DNA from: Eubacteriales bacterium
GTDB lineage: Bacteria > Bacillota > Clostridia > Lachnospirales > Lachnospiraceae
Length of the DNA stretch: 64,000 nucleotides
Direction: 5' to 3'
Assembly: GCA_030524545.1 (NCBI GenBank)
Contig: JAUNGM010000005.1
Coordinates: forward strand, 62,001-126,000
In this document: positions 29,577-38,477 of the stretch, piece after piece
How the letters are laid out: each line of letters begins with the position of its first letter
Position numbering within the stretch: position 1 is the first letter of the stretch
Position numbers and translations under genes: made by a program
The notes under the pieces: generated by a model
The model's input: the letters and a program-made list of their open reading frames with translations, nothing else
The model's database searches: none
What the model was told of the DNA's origin: nothing

Positions 29577-32399
29577 CTATCTTCCTAATTTTTCACAGAA
29601 AGATCCCTTGACATCGCTCCAGTTCTTATCCGCATAATCCAGCAGATATTCCGCCTGCTCCATGGACATTTCCGGGAACAGAAGGAATAAGCTGTGGGAA
29701 CCGTATTTCTGAACAATACGATCTACATTCTTAATCCAGTCCTCGAATTCTCCTGAGTAAACTTTTACCCAGATGGACTTGCCTGCGGCGATAGCCTTGT
29801 CATAGATCACATCCCAGTCCGGGAGGGTTCCGTCCGGGCCTGCGTCACCGCTGGTCCACTGCAGCGCATCAATTCCGTCAATTTCCATTAACGCGTCCAT
29901 ATGCTTGATGGCAGCCGGTCCGTCCAGATGATACAGCACATGGTCTGCTTTTTCCGCCTGAGTCCGCAGTGACGGCTGGATGTACGCACGGAAATCCTCC
30001 GGTGACATCATGGCTGAGAAATCGCACTGCAGCTTCACGGTCTTGCCCGGTCCCCAGATCTGGAATACGGTATAAGCATTGCCACCTTCCTCATCCTTGA
30101 TGATATCGTAGAAACGGTCATAGTATTCATAGTAAATGTCAGTAACTTCCCGGATACGTTCCCCGATCATTTCGCCCTCGTCCAGAAGATCAAACAGGAT
30201 ATCCTGTGCCCCTCTTAAAGAAGCAAGTACATCGATGTTTTCCATCAGGTCAGGCATATCTACATAGAAATCATTTCCGGCCAGTTCACGGCAGTCTTTG
30301 GCAAGCCGGATATGCTTTTTAAACCATTTATTTTCCGGGTCAAAAGTCAGCTTCGGAACACCGTCCCAGCTATCCAGGCATTTATTAAACCATACGGTAT
30401 CTTCCTTAAAGCCGATTTCCGATCCAAGATAGGAAGCCAGGGAACCGGGACCAAAATCAATGTTCAGGTTCGGGAAGCTCTCTCCCAGGAAGTAATGCGT
30501 ATCGCAGAAATAACGGTAGCGATCCACGATTCTCTGGGCATTCTGGTATTTGTCTTCCATATCCTTCCATTTCAGTTCTTCCGGCATATTGTAATATTTG
30601 CCCTGGCAGATCTGATCCAGATAGCCGCCTTCCACCGGAGTTCCATCGGAATACTGCTCTACCTCCGGTTTTCTCGCAATGACGCACATCAGCGGACGTC
30701 CTGTATTTTTATGCTTCCAGTAGTTTGTAAATTTCTCCTTGGTACCTTCCCAGTCAGCCTTATATCCTTCTCCGGGTCCCGGCAGACGGACGGATTTTAC
30801 AGGGCCGTCAACCTTGAAGGATTTCTTTTCCTCCGCAGCTTCTGCCTTTGTTTGTTCTACAGCTTTTTCCTCTGCTTTTGCTTCTTCCTGTACAGGTGCG
30901 TCAAATTCTCCTGCTGCAGCTCTTGCACAGAAGCCGGATTCCGCATATTTTCTTGCCTGCTCTGCCGCGGAAGCCGCATCCTCCGTATAGGAATCCGCAC
31001 CAATTTCATCCGCAAATTCCTGAGAGATCGGAGCGCCGCCTACCATGATCTTGATTCTGTTTCGGAACGGCTGTTTCAAGAGTGCGGCAACCGTATCGCG
31101 AAGAGACGGCATAGTAGTGGTTAAAAGAGCGGAAAGTCCGACAATGGTTGCCTCTTTATGCTCTTCAATGGTTTTTACAAAGGTTTCGATCGGTACATCG
31201 ACACCAAGGTCGATCACCTCAAAGCCGGCGCTTTCAAACATCATGCCCACCAGGTTTTTGCCGATATCATGAAGGTCGCCTGCAACGGTACCGAGAATGA
31301 TGGTTCCCGCACTTCCTGCTTCACCAGTTGCAAGATACGGCTTCAGCACTTCCACTCCGGCTTTCATGGCACGGGCTGCTGCCAGCATCTGCGGCACGAA
31401 GATAATCTCTTTTTTGAAATTCTCGCCTACCACAGCCATAGCTCCGATCATGCCGTCATTGAGAATCGCTGTGGGATCACAGCCTGCATCAATGGCTTCC
31501 TGCACATATTTGCCGATCTCTTTGTTTTTGCCGTCCTGGGTAGCCTTGAAAACGGCCTGCATCTTTTCATCCATCGGAGTAGCCGGAGCTGCTTCGGCGG
31601 GAGCTTCTTCAGCCGGTTTCTCCTGAAATGCATTGATGTAGTTCAGACAGAACTCATCTCTTTCCAGAAGAGCATTGGTCGCATGAATCATACCGATCAT
31701 GTTTTTATTGGTAGGGTCTACAATGGCACTGTCCATACCTGCATTCATGGCAAGTACCATGAAGGCCTGATTGATGTTCTTTCTGGCAGGAAGGCCAAAG
31801 GAAATATTGGAAAGACCGCTGGTAATATGGATGTCCGGATACTCGGCCTTGATCCTGCGGCAGCACTCAGCAAATACGGTCAGTGCTGTCTGGTCTGTGG
31901 ACAGGGTAACTACCAGCGGATCGATATGTAATCTGCCTGGTGCAATCTTGTATTCTTTTGCTTTTTCCATGATTCCATGGAATACTTTCATACGGCGCTC
32001 TACGGAATCCGGGATTCCGTCGTTATCACACAAAAGTGCCACGCATTCCCAGTCCGTATCTGCAATAACAGGGAAAATCGTATCAATCTTGTCCCCTTCC
32101 AGGGAAACAGAGTTTACAAGACCCGGCCGTTTACAGAACGGAATGGCTGCAACGCAGGAACGGGCACTTGGACTGTCCACACAGATGGGGGTATCGGTCA
32201 CTTCCTGTACCAGACCGATCATCCATTTCAGAGTTTCTACCTCCACTTCCTCTTCTACAGAGGCACATACGTCCAGAAATGTGGCTCCCGCTTCCGCCTG
32301 TTTTCTGGCTCTTTCTTTGATAAGTTCCGCATCCTTATCAGCAATTGCTCTTGCAACTGAAGGGATAGACCCGTTCAGTTTTTCCCCAATGATTATCAT
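29577..32399 (-). CDS. Tri-domain corrinoid methyltransferase: pterin methyltransferase, B12-binding module and UroD-like methyltransferase
   Basis: A 940-residue fusion. Residues 1-255 are a pterin-binding methyltransferase (MIIIGEKLNGSIPSV; GATFLDVCAS; VDSPS; NISFGLP) of the MeTr/MetH type that exchanges methyl with tetrahydrofolate. An Ala/Glu/Pro linker (258-275) leads to a corrinoid module with helical cap (276-350) and B12 Rossmann domain carrying DLHDIG (Asp375, His377, Gly380). A second charged linker (498-530) leads to a uroporphyrinogen-decarboxylase-like domain (about 550-940) as found in MtaA/MtbA-type methyltransferases. The HxC zinc signature of those enzymes is absent (HLDG instead). 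Together the three parts would form a complete methyl relay from a methyl donor to folate, or the reverse, in one chain. Monocistronic, own terminator, AAGGAGGAA site. Substrate unknown. Confidence 0.88.
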   Translation of the reverse strand: MIIIGEKLNGSIPSVARAIADKDAELIKERARKQAEAGATFLDVCASVEEEVEVETLKWMIGLVQEVTDTPICVDSPSARSCVAAIPFCKRPGLVNSVSLEGDKIDTIFPVIADTDWECVALLCDNDGIPDSVERRMKVFHGIMEKAKEYKIAPGRLHIDPLVVTLSTDQTALTVFAECCRRIKAEYPDIHITSGLSNISFGLPARKNINQAFMVLAMNAGMDSAIVDPTNKNMIGMIHATNALLERDEFCLNYINAFQEKPAEEAPAEAAPATPMDEKMQAVFKATQDGKNKEIGKYVQEAIDAGCDPTAILNDGMIGAMAVVGENFKKEIIFVPQMLAAARAMKAGVEVLKPYLATGEAGSAGTIILGTVAGDLHDIGKNLVGMMFESAGFEVIDLGVDVPIETFVKTIEEHKEATIVGLSALLTTTMPSLRDTVAALLKQPFRNRIKIMVGGAPISQEFADEIGADSYTEDAASAAEQARKYAESGFCARAAAGEFDAPVQEEAKAEEKAVEQTKAEAAEEKKSFKVDGPVKSVRLPGPGEGYKADWEGTKEKFTNYWKHKNTGRPLMCVIARKPEVEQYSDGTPVEGGYLDQICQGKYYNMPEELKWKDMEDKYQNAQRIVDRYRYFCDTHYFLGESFPNLNIDFGPGSLASYLGSEIGFKEDTVWFNKCLDSWDGVPKLTFDPENKWFKKHIRLAKDCRELAGNDFYVDMPDLMENIDVLASLRGAQDILFDLLDEGEMIGERIREVTDIYYEYYDRFYDIIKDEEGGNAYTVFQIWGPGKTVKLQCDFSAMMSPEDFRAYIQPSLRTQAEKADHVLYHLDGPAAIKHMDALMEIDGIDALQWTSGDAGPDGTLPDWDVIYDKAIAAGKSIWVKVYSGEFEDWIKNVDRIVQKYGSHSLFLLFPEMSMEQAEYLLDYADKNWSDVKGSFCEKLGR

Positions 32400-32595
32400 G
32401 GCATTTTCCTCCTTGGCTAAACCAATATTCCATTTTTTCCGGTCAGGTGATTCTCCGCAATCCCTGATCAGAATCCGCTGTTTTCATACAATCGGAAATC
32501 CCGCCGAATTTCCTGCTGTATTGATATTCCTATTTTATCTCAGCAGCCTGTGTACATGCATCTGTTATTTTGGGATGTTTCTATCTTATTTTACG

Positions 32596-32630
32596 AAAAA
32601 AAACGGCTTCTTTAGAGAAACCGTTTTTTA
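32596..32630 (-). terminator. Terminator overlapping the LytTR regulator stop codon
   Basis: AAAACGGTTTC pairs with GAAGCCGTTTT (one wobble), followed by a run of T on the minus strand. The stop codon at 32612-32614 lies in the loop. It closes the FloA/LytTR gene run. Confidence 0.8.
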
Positions 32631-33352
32631 ATCTCTTCATATTTTTCTGCGGTGAGAAGGGCATCTTCTTTGCGGCCCGTAAAGCGGACAACATAGGTCC
32701 ATCGGCCGTAAGGTTCGATTTTACGGATTCTGGACAGGTTAATGATATAAGACTTATGGCTGCGCAGAAACTGCTCAGGATCCAGCTTTTTTTCCAGGTC
32801 TGCCAGGCTGGCAGAGGTTGCATAGCTGTCCTTCTCCGTATAAATGACCGTTGCATTATGTTCTCTCTGGATGAGCACGATTTCCGGTATGTCCACAAAG
32901 CTCATGCTCTCCTTTCCTTTAACAAGAAGCTTATCGCGCCGGTATCCGGATTTTACCACCTTTTCCTCAGCTTCATACCCGGAAGCAGATTCCAGGGCTG
33001 CGATCCTGTCCAGCGTCTTATTGACACGTTCTATGGAAAATGGCTTTACCAGATAGTCAAATGCATACAGTTCAAAAGCTTCCGGCATATATTCCGCATG
33101 GGCAGTGGCAAAAATAATCTTGACCTTCGGATTCAGGTCTGTCAGGATTCTGGCACAGTCCACTCCGTTCTGTCCCTTGATCCCGATATCCAGAAAAACC
33201 ACCTCCGGGTCCTCTCTCCGGAACTGGATCACTGCATCCGCAAGTTCCTCACACTCCGCTGCCACCTGGAATTCTTCATGTTTTTCGATAATCTTCCGGA
33301 GAAGAAGGCGGACACCCGCCTCATCTTCTACCAGCATAACCTTGATTGCCAT
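32612..33352 (-). CDS. LytTR-type response regulator
   Basis: A 246-residue regulator: receiver domain 1-118 with phospho-acceptor Asp55 (VVFLDIGIKG), Glu9/Asp10 and Lys near 104 (YLVKPF), then a LytTR DNA-binding domain (about 140-244; FLRSHKSYIINLSRIRKIEPY). LytTR regulators of this form usually pair with a Spo0B-fold histidine kinase; the only nearby candidate is the kinase at 35333-36196, separated from it by nfeD, floA and an acidic protein. Its start overlaps the preceding gene by 32 nt. Target genes unknown. Confidence 0.92.
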   Translation of the reverse strand: MAIKVMLVEDEAGVRLLLRKIIEKHEEFQVAAECEELADAVIQFRREDPEVVFLDIGIKGQNGVDCARILTDLNPKVKIIFATAHAEYMPEAFELYAFDYLVKPFSIERVNKTLDRIAALESASGYEAEEKVVKSGYRRDKLLVKGKESMSFVDIPEIVLIQREHNATVIYTEKDSYATSASLADLEKKLDPEQFLRSHKSYIINLSRIRKIEPYGRWTYVVRFTGRKEDALLTAEKYEEIKKRFL

Positions 33353-33776
33353 ATCCTTGCCTCATTCTTGTTTTTCTGCGTTTCCGTGAGACCGGATCTC
33401 CCAGAATCTCCGCCCAGACGACTGCTTCCTGAAGATTGATAGAAGAAGCCGCCGGCTTCCCGTCAGGCATCCGCCTTTCTCTGCATCTTCCGGTCTCTTC
33501 CGAAGACTTTCCGATTTCTTCAGCCGTCTGATCTTCAGGCATTATGCCGTCTTCTTCGTATTGCTCCGTAATCTCTTCCGTCTGTTCCTTCTCTGTTTCT
33601 TCCTCTTCCGGATGCATGTGCTGCCTTCTATCCGGCTTCATCCCCGGTGATTTCCGCGGAAAAGAAAGCACAGGTTTTTTTGAAAATGGATACAGGGCCG
33701 GATTCCCGAACGGATTGGAATGAAGCCTGCTCAGATTCCCCATGCTCATTCCAAGATTTAACAGATTTCTGCCCAT
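33321..33776 (-). CDS. Acidic hypothetical protein with a hydrophobic/basic C-terminal motif
   Basis: A 151-residue protein not recognised. It starts MGRNLLNLGMSMGNLSR, has a low-complexity acidic middle (EEEETEKEQTEEITEQYEED, about residues 57-76) and ends with LQEAVVWAEILGDPVSRKRR, a short tryptophan-containing amphipathic motif followed by basic residues. Similar C-terminal tails occur on unrelated small Firmicute proteins and may be a membrane or partner docking site (recollection, not tested). The ribosome site GGGAGGG lies 18 nt after the floA stop, and its 3' end overlaps the LytTR gene. A structural or adaptor role near flotillin is a guess. Confidence 0.6.
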   Translation of the reverse strand: MGRNLLNLGMSMGNLSRLHSNPFGNPALYPFSKKPVLSFPRKSPGMKPDRRQHMHPEEEETEKEQTEEITEQYEEDGIMPEDQTAEEIGKSSEETGRCRERRMPDGKPAASSINLQEAVVWAEILGDPVSRKRRKTRMRQGYGNQGYAGRR

Positions 33777-33794
33777 CAGGCTCCCTCCCTTCCG

Positions 33795-34757
33795 TTAATC
33801 CATGATCTTCTTTTCCGGGTTTCCGTTTCCGATCGTTTCCCGCATTTCCGTGTCAGCTTTCAGATTCTGTAATTCATAATAATCCATCACACCAATCTTT
33901 CCTTCACGCAGTGCATAGGCCATCGCCTTTGGAACCTCTGCTTCTGCCTCCACTACATAGGCACGCATTTCCTGTTCCTTTGCCACCGCCATAGCACGGC
34001 GTTCCTCTGCCTTGGCCTGGGCAATATTCTTATCCGCTTCTGCCTGAAGACTCTGAAGCTGGGCCCCGATGTTCCTGCCTACGTCAATATCTGCAATATC
34101 GATGGAAAGGATCTCAAACGCCGTACCGGAATCCAGTCCCTTGGTCAGCACGCGCTTGGAAATATCATCCGGGTTTTCCAGAACTTCTTTATGGGACAGT
34201 GCAGAACCTACGGTGGTAACGATTCCTTCACCGATTCTTGCAAGGATCGTCGCTTCTCCTGCGCCGCCTACCAGACGTTCCAGATCTGCCCTGACGGTTA
34301 CTCTTGCTTTTACCAGAAGTTCAATGCCGTCTTTCGCTACTGCAGAAACATTGCTTGTTTCAATCACCTTGGGATTTACGCTCATCTTTACTGCCTCCAG
34401 GACATTTCGTCCTGCCAGGTCAATGGCTGCTGCCTTTTCAAATTTCAGTTCAATTCCGGCCCGTTCAGATGCGATCAATGCATTCACCACATTATCCACA
34501 TTTCCGCCTGCCAGAAAGTGTGCCTCCAATTGGTTTACGCCTAAATCCAGCCCGGCCTTTCTGGCCTTGATCAGCGGCATAACGATCTTGGCCGGCTTTA
34601 CTCTTCGAAGCCTCATACCGACCATATTAAAAATACTGATCTTTACATTTGCCGCCAGAGAGGAAACCCAAAGCCCTACAGGCACAAATACAAAGAATAA
34701 CACCACCAGTAATCCGATAATTCCTAAAAGAACGATCCATAAAATATTCTGATTCAT
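33795..34757 (-). CDS. floA: FloA, flotillin-like membrane scaffold protein
   Basis: A 320-residue YqfA/FloA protein that organises functional membrane microdomains. One N-terminal hydrophobic hairpin (about 5-28), an SPFH/Band-7-like core (30-230: [46 protein letters not shown]-like), and a C-terminal coiled region rich in Ala/Glu ([24 protein letters not shown]). The ATG overlaps the nfeD stop by one base (TGATG), with AGGAGG upstream; pairing of NfeD with a flotillin is conserved across bacteria. Unusually it lies between a histidine kinase and a LytTR regulator. Confidence 0.95.
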   Translation of the reverse strand: MNQNILWIVLLGIIGLLVVLFFVFVPVGLWVSSLAANVKISIFNMVGMRLRRVKPAKIVMPLIKARKAGLDLGVNQLEAHFLAGGNVDNVVNALIASERAGIELKFEKAAAIDLAGRNVLEAVKMSVNPKVIETSNVSAVAKDGIELLVKARVTVRADLERLVGGAGEATILARIGEGIVTTVGSALSHKEVLENPDDISKRVLTKGLDSGTAFEILSIDIADIDVGRNIGAQLQSLQAEADKNIAQAKAEERRAMAVAKEQEMRAYVVEAEAEVPKAMAYALREGKIGVMDYYELQNLKADTEMRETIGNGNPEKKIMD

Positions 34758-35239
34758 CACGCTTCCTCCTTTACAATCAATTTTGAGCCTTCCACTTTGA
34801 TAATGGTGATCCCGGTATCTTTGGATATGTAGTTTCCTTCTGAGATCACATCAAAGTTGATTCCGTCAATCTCGCCTACTCCTGTGGGCCTTAAATCTGT
34901 TTTGGCGACTCCTTTTTTTCCCAGGAGATACTTAAGGTCACTGGAGCTTAAATAACCCTCTGACTTTTTTTGTTCTTCTTCCAGAATGATCGGCGAACGG
35001 AACCTTCCTTTTGATAAGAGCCATAACACCAATGCCATCAGAATTCCCATAAGAGCCAGAATCACAACTGTGATAAATACGCCTTCCATAATGGAGTCTG
35101 CCAGAAGAAATACGCCTGCTACCAAACAGATGATTGCACTGATCCCGGGAATGGAAAATCCCGGCAGCACCATTTCAATTCCTGCCAAAATGAATCCGGC
35201 GATCAGAAGCAAAATCCCCAGGATTGTCAAAGTATCCAT
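34757..35239 (-). CDS. NfeD-like membrane protein
   Basis: A 160-residue short-form NfeD: membrane segments at about 4-22, 28-48 and 52-75 and a C-terminal OB-fold domain (about 100-158; [30 protein letters not shown]). Short NfeD proteins are partners of flotillins in membrane microdomain function. AAAGGAGGG precedes the ATG. It overlaps floA and lies 93 nt after the histidine kinase gene. Confidence 0.92.
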   Translation of the reverse strand: MDTLTILGILLLIAGFILAGIEMVLPGFSIPGISAIICLVAGVFLLADSIMEGVFITVVILALMGILMALVLWLLSKGRFRSPIILEEEQKKSEGYLSSSDLKYLLGKKGVAKTDLRPTGVGEIDGINFDVISEGNYISKDTGITIIKVEGSKLIVKEEA

Positions 35240-35332
35240 CGCCGTCCCTCCTTTCTATTTCCTTTTTTTCTTCATTTTAGTCGGTTTTGTAAAAAAGAAA
35301 AGGTGAAATCCGCCATTTATACATTTTGGGGG

Positions 35333-36196
35333 TTATCTTGTCATTTTTGCCCGCGGAAATGACAGGGGCTTTCGGACAGCTTTCGGTACTGTTACGATAA
35401 AGACCGTTTCATTGTGATCGCTCTCAAATCGAATCCCGCCTTTGGCTTCCTTCAGTACAGAAGCGACAATGGCAAGCCCCATTCCATGCCCCTCTTCCTT
35501 CTTTGTGGTAAAGCCCTGATTAAAGATCTGTTTCCTGTGCTGTTCCGGAATCTCCGGGCCGTTGTTTCGCACGGCTATCTGGTAAAATTCCTTTGCTTCC
35601 CGCATATCCAGAGAAATCCTCCGCTCTCCCGGAAGACCGGAGACTGCAGTAACCGCATTATCGATCAGATTCCCCAGAACCTTGCAGAGTTCCCATGGTT
35701 CCATTGCCAGATCAGACAATTGGGTACCCACTTCCAGATAAAAGTCAATGCCCTGCTTTTCTGCCGTTTCCATCTTTGCCTGCAGAAGGGCGTTGACTGC
35801 CGGCTGCGCAGTTTTTAAAGCCCGGTTTACTTTCATGATATCCTTAAACACCGGACGCATATAATCCCTGGCATCCTCATATTCCCCCAGCTCCAGAAGC
35901 CCGTATACGATCTGAATCTGGTTCAGATAATCATGGCGCTGTTCCCGAAGCCTGCTGTTCAGATTTTCGAGATTCTGCATGCTCTCTCTGTAGCTCTGAT
36001 TCTGATATCTGGTAACGGAAAACAGGCCTCCGATCGACAGAAGGCTGCTGAGCAGCATCAGCCCCATTGCCAGGTCAAGCACAAAATCCGCCTGCTGAAA
36101 TACATCCTTCCAAAGTCCCGCTAAAATTCCTATACACAGCAAAAACTGCATACCATTAATGGCAAACAGCATTTTTGCCAGTTTTCGTATTGTCAC
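35333..36196 (-). CDS. Sensor histidine kinase with Spo0B-like (CitA/DpiB-type) core
   Basis: A 287-residue membrane kinase: two N-terminal helices (about 10-28 and 40-62) with almost no extracellular loop, then the alpha-helical phosphotransfer region LREQRHDYLNQIQIVYGLLE (His88) and a C-terminal ATPase domain with the N-box GNLIDNAVTAV and G-box GHGMGLAIV. With hardly any sensor domain it may detect membrane state or need a partner protein. It begins with GTG (site AAGGAGAAG), 21 nt after the AraC gene, and is followed by nfeD-floA and, further on, its likely partner LytTR regulator. Confidence 0.88.
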   Translation of the reverse strand: MTIRKLAKMLFAINGMQFLLCIGILAGLWKDVFQQADFVLDLAMGLMLLSSLLSIGGLFSVTRYQNQSYRESMQNLENLNSRLREQRHDYLNQIQIVYGLLELGEYEDARDYMRPVFKDIMKVNRALKTAQPAVNALLQAKMETAEKQGIDFYLEVGTQLSDLAMEPWELCKVLGNLIDNAVTAVSGLPGERRISLDMREAKEFYQIAVRNNGPEIPEQHRKQIFNQGFTTKKEEGHGMGLAIVASVLKEAKGGIRFESDHNETVFIVTVPKAVRKPLSFPRAKMTR

Positions 36197-36217
36197 AACT
36201 TCTCCTTCTTTCTTCTG

Positions 36218-37201
36218 TCACAATCTTACCCGAGATTCTCCATGATGTTTGATCCGAAAAGCCCGCGGTGTCATATTATAACGTTCTTTGAACACACGGT
36301 GAAAATAACTGTTGTTTTCGTATCCAACTGCTGCAATAATATCGCTGATGGGCAGATCCGTGTCACACATCAGCTCAACGGCCTTATTCAGGCGTTTTCG
36401 CTGAAGAAGCTCTTTAAAATTAAACCCCGTGGACTTTTTGATCATCCGGCTCAGCATGTGCATAGGCAGATGCAGCTTATCACAAAGCTCCGTAAGCGTG
36501 GCGGTTCTGTACTGCTGTTCAATATAATCCAGAGTCGTCATGGTTATCATGTTTTCATACTGATCCGGAACGCGCATTTCCACATACTGTACGGAATCCA
36601 GCAGATACAGGAAGATCAGGCCCATTGTGGTCTGATTAATACGGCTTTGGTCACCCTTGCCTGTTACAAGGGAATAGATGATATTCTCCAGAAGATTCTG
36701 GATCTGAAGAACCTCTGCCACTTTAAAATGGAGATATTCTCCCCGTTCCTCATCCTGACGGAGGACATTTACCAGAAAATCCGCAAGTACATTATTACTT
36801 CCCGCCATGGAATATGCCACATCAAAAAATTCCGGAAGCACCATAAAATTAATCGCAATATCACTTTCCCCTGCCGGAAGAATCTCATGGGTGGTAAACT
36901 GATTTAAAAACAGAAGCTCTCCCTTGCGCACAACCACCTGCCTGCCGTCAATGATATTCGTCAAATGCCCCTCGCAAACATAAAGCACCTCGATAAAATT
37001 ATGCCTGTGTGCCGGAAAATGCACAAACCGGGTATGGGTCCGCACTGCGATCAGCTTCCCCTCCTCCAGCATCTTCCTGCTGTCCACAGTAAAGTCCTTC
37101 CCCGATGTGTAAAGATCTTTATCAACCTCCGCCACCCCGTCCAGAATTCTCTGCTCCTCTTTTGAAATTTTCCTTAAATGCTTCAATAGTGTCTGCTGCA
37201 T
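36218..37201 (-). CDS. AraC-family regulator with cupin sensor domain
   Basis: A 327-residue regulator: N-terminal cupin (about 55-130; THTRFVHFPAHRHNFIEVLYVCEG) and C-terminal AraC double helix-turn-helix (about 225-320; LTELCDKLHLPMHMLSRM, ISDIIAAVGYENNSYFHRVF). Cupin-AraC proteins sense sugars or metabolites. The ATG at 37199-37201 has a weak AGGGTG site. An extended -10 TGTTATAAT (37243-37250) supplies its promoter. It lies between the RhaS-like binding protein terminator and the kinase-flotillin genes; it could regulate the sugar importer or the genes downstream. Confidence 0.9.
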   Translation of the reverse strand: MQQTLLKHLRKISKEEQRILDGVAEVDKDLYTSGKDFTVDSRKMLEEGKLIAVRTHTRFVHFPAHRHNFIEVLYVCEGHLTNIIDGRQVVVRKGELLFLNQFTTHEILPAGESDIAINFMVLPEFFDVAYSMAGSNNVLADFLVNVLRQDEERGEYLHFKVAEVLQIQNLLENIIYSLVTGKGDQSRINQTTMGLIFLYLLDSVQYVEMRVPDQYENMITMTTLDYIEQQYRTATLTELCDKLHLPMHMLSRMIKKSTGFNFKELLQRKRLNKAVELMCDTDLPISDIIAAVGYENNSYFHRVFKERYNMTPRAFRIKHHGESRVRL

Positions 37202-37274
37202 AAGCACCCTGCCTTATTTTCTTTGTACTGGTTTCTCTTCAAATTATAACATCTGAATCCGATTTACGCCACCG

Positions 37275-37305
37275 ACAAAATAAGGACGGGGCATACGCCC
37301 CGTCC
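37275..37305 (-). terminator. Terminator of the RhaSTPQ-like operon
   Basis: Stem GGACGGGGC (37297-37305 strand) with GCCCCGTCC around ATAC/GTAT, 9 GC-rich pairs, then TTATTTTGT on the minus strand. Confidence 0.9.
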
Positions 37306-37352
37306 CTGTTATAAAAGGATTATCATTTAAAGTACAATTGCATCAGCAAATC

Positions 37353-38375
37353 TTAGTACAGTTTAGCCATTTCCTCGATATTTTCGGAGTTGAATTCCAG
37401 AGGCAGGCCAAGAACGATTTCTGTACCGCCGTCATCAGCTTCTGTGATGGTGTAATCGCCAAGATCTCCGGCTGTGAAGGTCTCATCCAGAGCACCTGTG
37501 ATTTCATCGTTAGCAAGTGCGATTGTTGCATAAGCGCTGAGTTTTCCAAGGCCCTGCATATCCCACAGATAGAAGTACGGGCAGGAATGTGCATCATCAG
37601 CACCTGTGTACTCGATCATTTCGGACGGAAGTCCAAGACCTGTCAGCTTGCAAGCGGATTCGTTATCCTGAAGGTATTTAGCAGCTGCAGCGATACCAAC
37701 AGTTGTCGGTGCGCAGATTACTTTCAGATCCGGATAGTTCTGAAGAAGAGCTGCTGTCTGGTCTGTGGATTTCTGCGGCTCGTCATCACCATAAGCAACT
37801 TCTACCAGTTCCAGTTTGCTGTATTTCTCATCGCTTTCCATGATGGATTTCATAGCGTCGATCCAAGCGTTCTGGTTAGCAGCCTGAGAGGTTGCGGAAA
37901 GGATTGCCCACTGGCCTTCTCCGCCGGAGATATCCAGAACTGCATCCATCAGAGCCTGTCCAACAGCCTGTGTACCAGCCTGGTTTACGAATACCTGACG
38001 GCTGTCAGCGTTCGGAGCAGAGTCAAAGGAAGATACTTTAATTCCGGCGTCCATAGCTTCTTCCAGTTTTGCCTGAAGAGCGTTTACGTCATTTGCAGAA
38101 ATACAGATTGCATCATAGTCCTGAGAAATCAGGTTGTCAAGAACCTTGATCTGAGCATCTGCTGTAGCTGCTTCCGGATAAACAACGTCTACTGTGCCGC
38201 CTTCAGCTTCAACTGTTTCTTTGTAGGAAGCTGCTGCGATTTCGAAGAATGCGTTACCTGCAGATTTTCCAACCAGTGCGATTTTCTTTCCGTCTGCCAC
38301 ACCAGCAAATACCGGGCAAGCTGCTCCAACGATCATTGTTCCGCAAAGAACTGCGCTTACTAATTTTTTGTTCAT
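37353..38375 (-). CDS. RhaS-like sugar-binding protein of a CUT2 ABC importer
   Basis: A 340-residue exported binding protein (Peripla_BP_4 fold). An N-terminal signal peptide ends about residue 24 (GAACPVFA); the GAAC could be a weak lipobox, so lipidation is uncertain. Segments GKSAGNAFFE, ILSATSQAANQNAWIDAMK, APTTVGIAAAAK and TGLGLPSEM strongly resemble the rhamnose-binding protein RhaS of the rhizobial RhaSTPQ system rather than LsrB. It delivers the sugar to the two permeases encoded upstream. An intercistronic hairpin (38414-38437) precedes it. Confidence 0.85.
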   Translation of the reverse strand: MNKKLVSAVLCGTMIVGAACPVFAGVADGKKIALVGKSAGNAFFEIAAASYKETVEAEGGTVDVVYPEAATADAQIKVLDNLISQDYDAICISANDVNALQAKLEEAMDAGIKVSSFDSAPNADSRQVFVNQAGTQAVGQALMDAVLDISGGEGQWAILSATSQAANQNAWIDAMKSIMESDEKYSKLELVEVAYGDDEPQKSTDQTAALLQNYPDLKVICAPTTVGIAAAAKYLQDNESACKLTGLGLPSEMIEYTGADDAHSCPYFYLWDMQGLGKLSAYATIALANDEITGALDETFTAGDLGDYTITEADDGGTEIVLGLPLEFNSENIEEMAKLY

Positions 38376-38413
38376 GTTTTTTCCTCCCTTAGGATATAGT
38401 TTTTATTTTGCAA

Positions 38414-38437
38414 CTGCCTTCCCTTCAAAGAAGGCAG
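38414..38437 (-). promoter_or_regulatory. Intercistronic hairpin upstream of the binding protein gene
   Basis: CTGCCTTC pairs with GAAGGCAG (8 bp, 8-nt loop) in the gap between the permease and binding protein genes. Such hairpins often stabilise the abundant binding-protein mRNA by protecting it from decay; no T-tract follows, so it is not a terminator. Confidence 0.5.
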
Positions 38438-38477
38438 CTAACAACATAGTTTACAATATTCCGTTATGAATAAAATA

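Noticed and set aside
30312-31931. Large plus-strand frames opposite the tri-domain methyltransferase
   Set aside because: Antisense shadows of a gene with clear domains; no ribosome sites.
37338-38363. 341-residue plus-strand frame, cysteine-rich
   Set aside because: Exact antisense of the RhaS-like binding protein; Cys/Phe-rich composition arises from reversed Ala/Glu codons.
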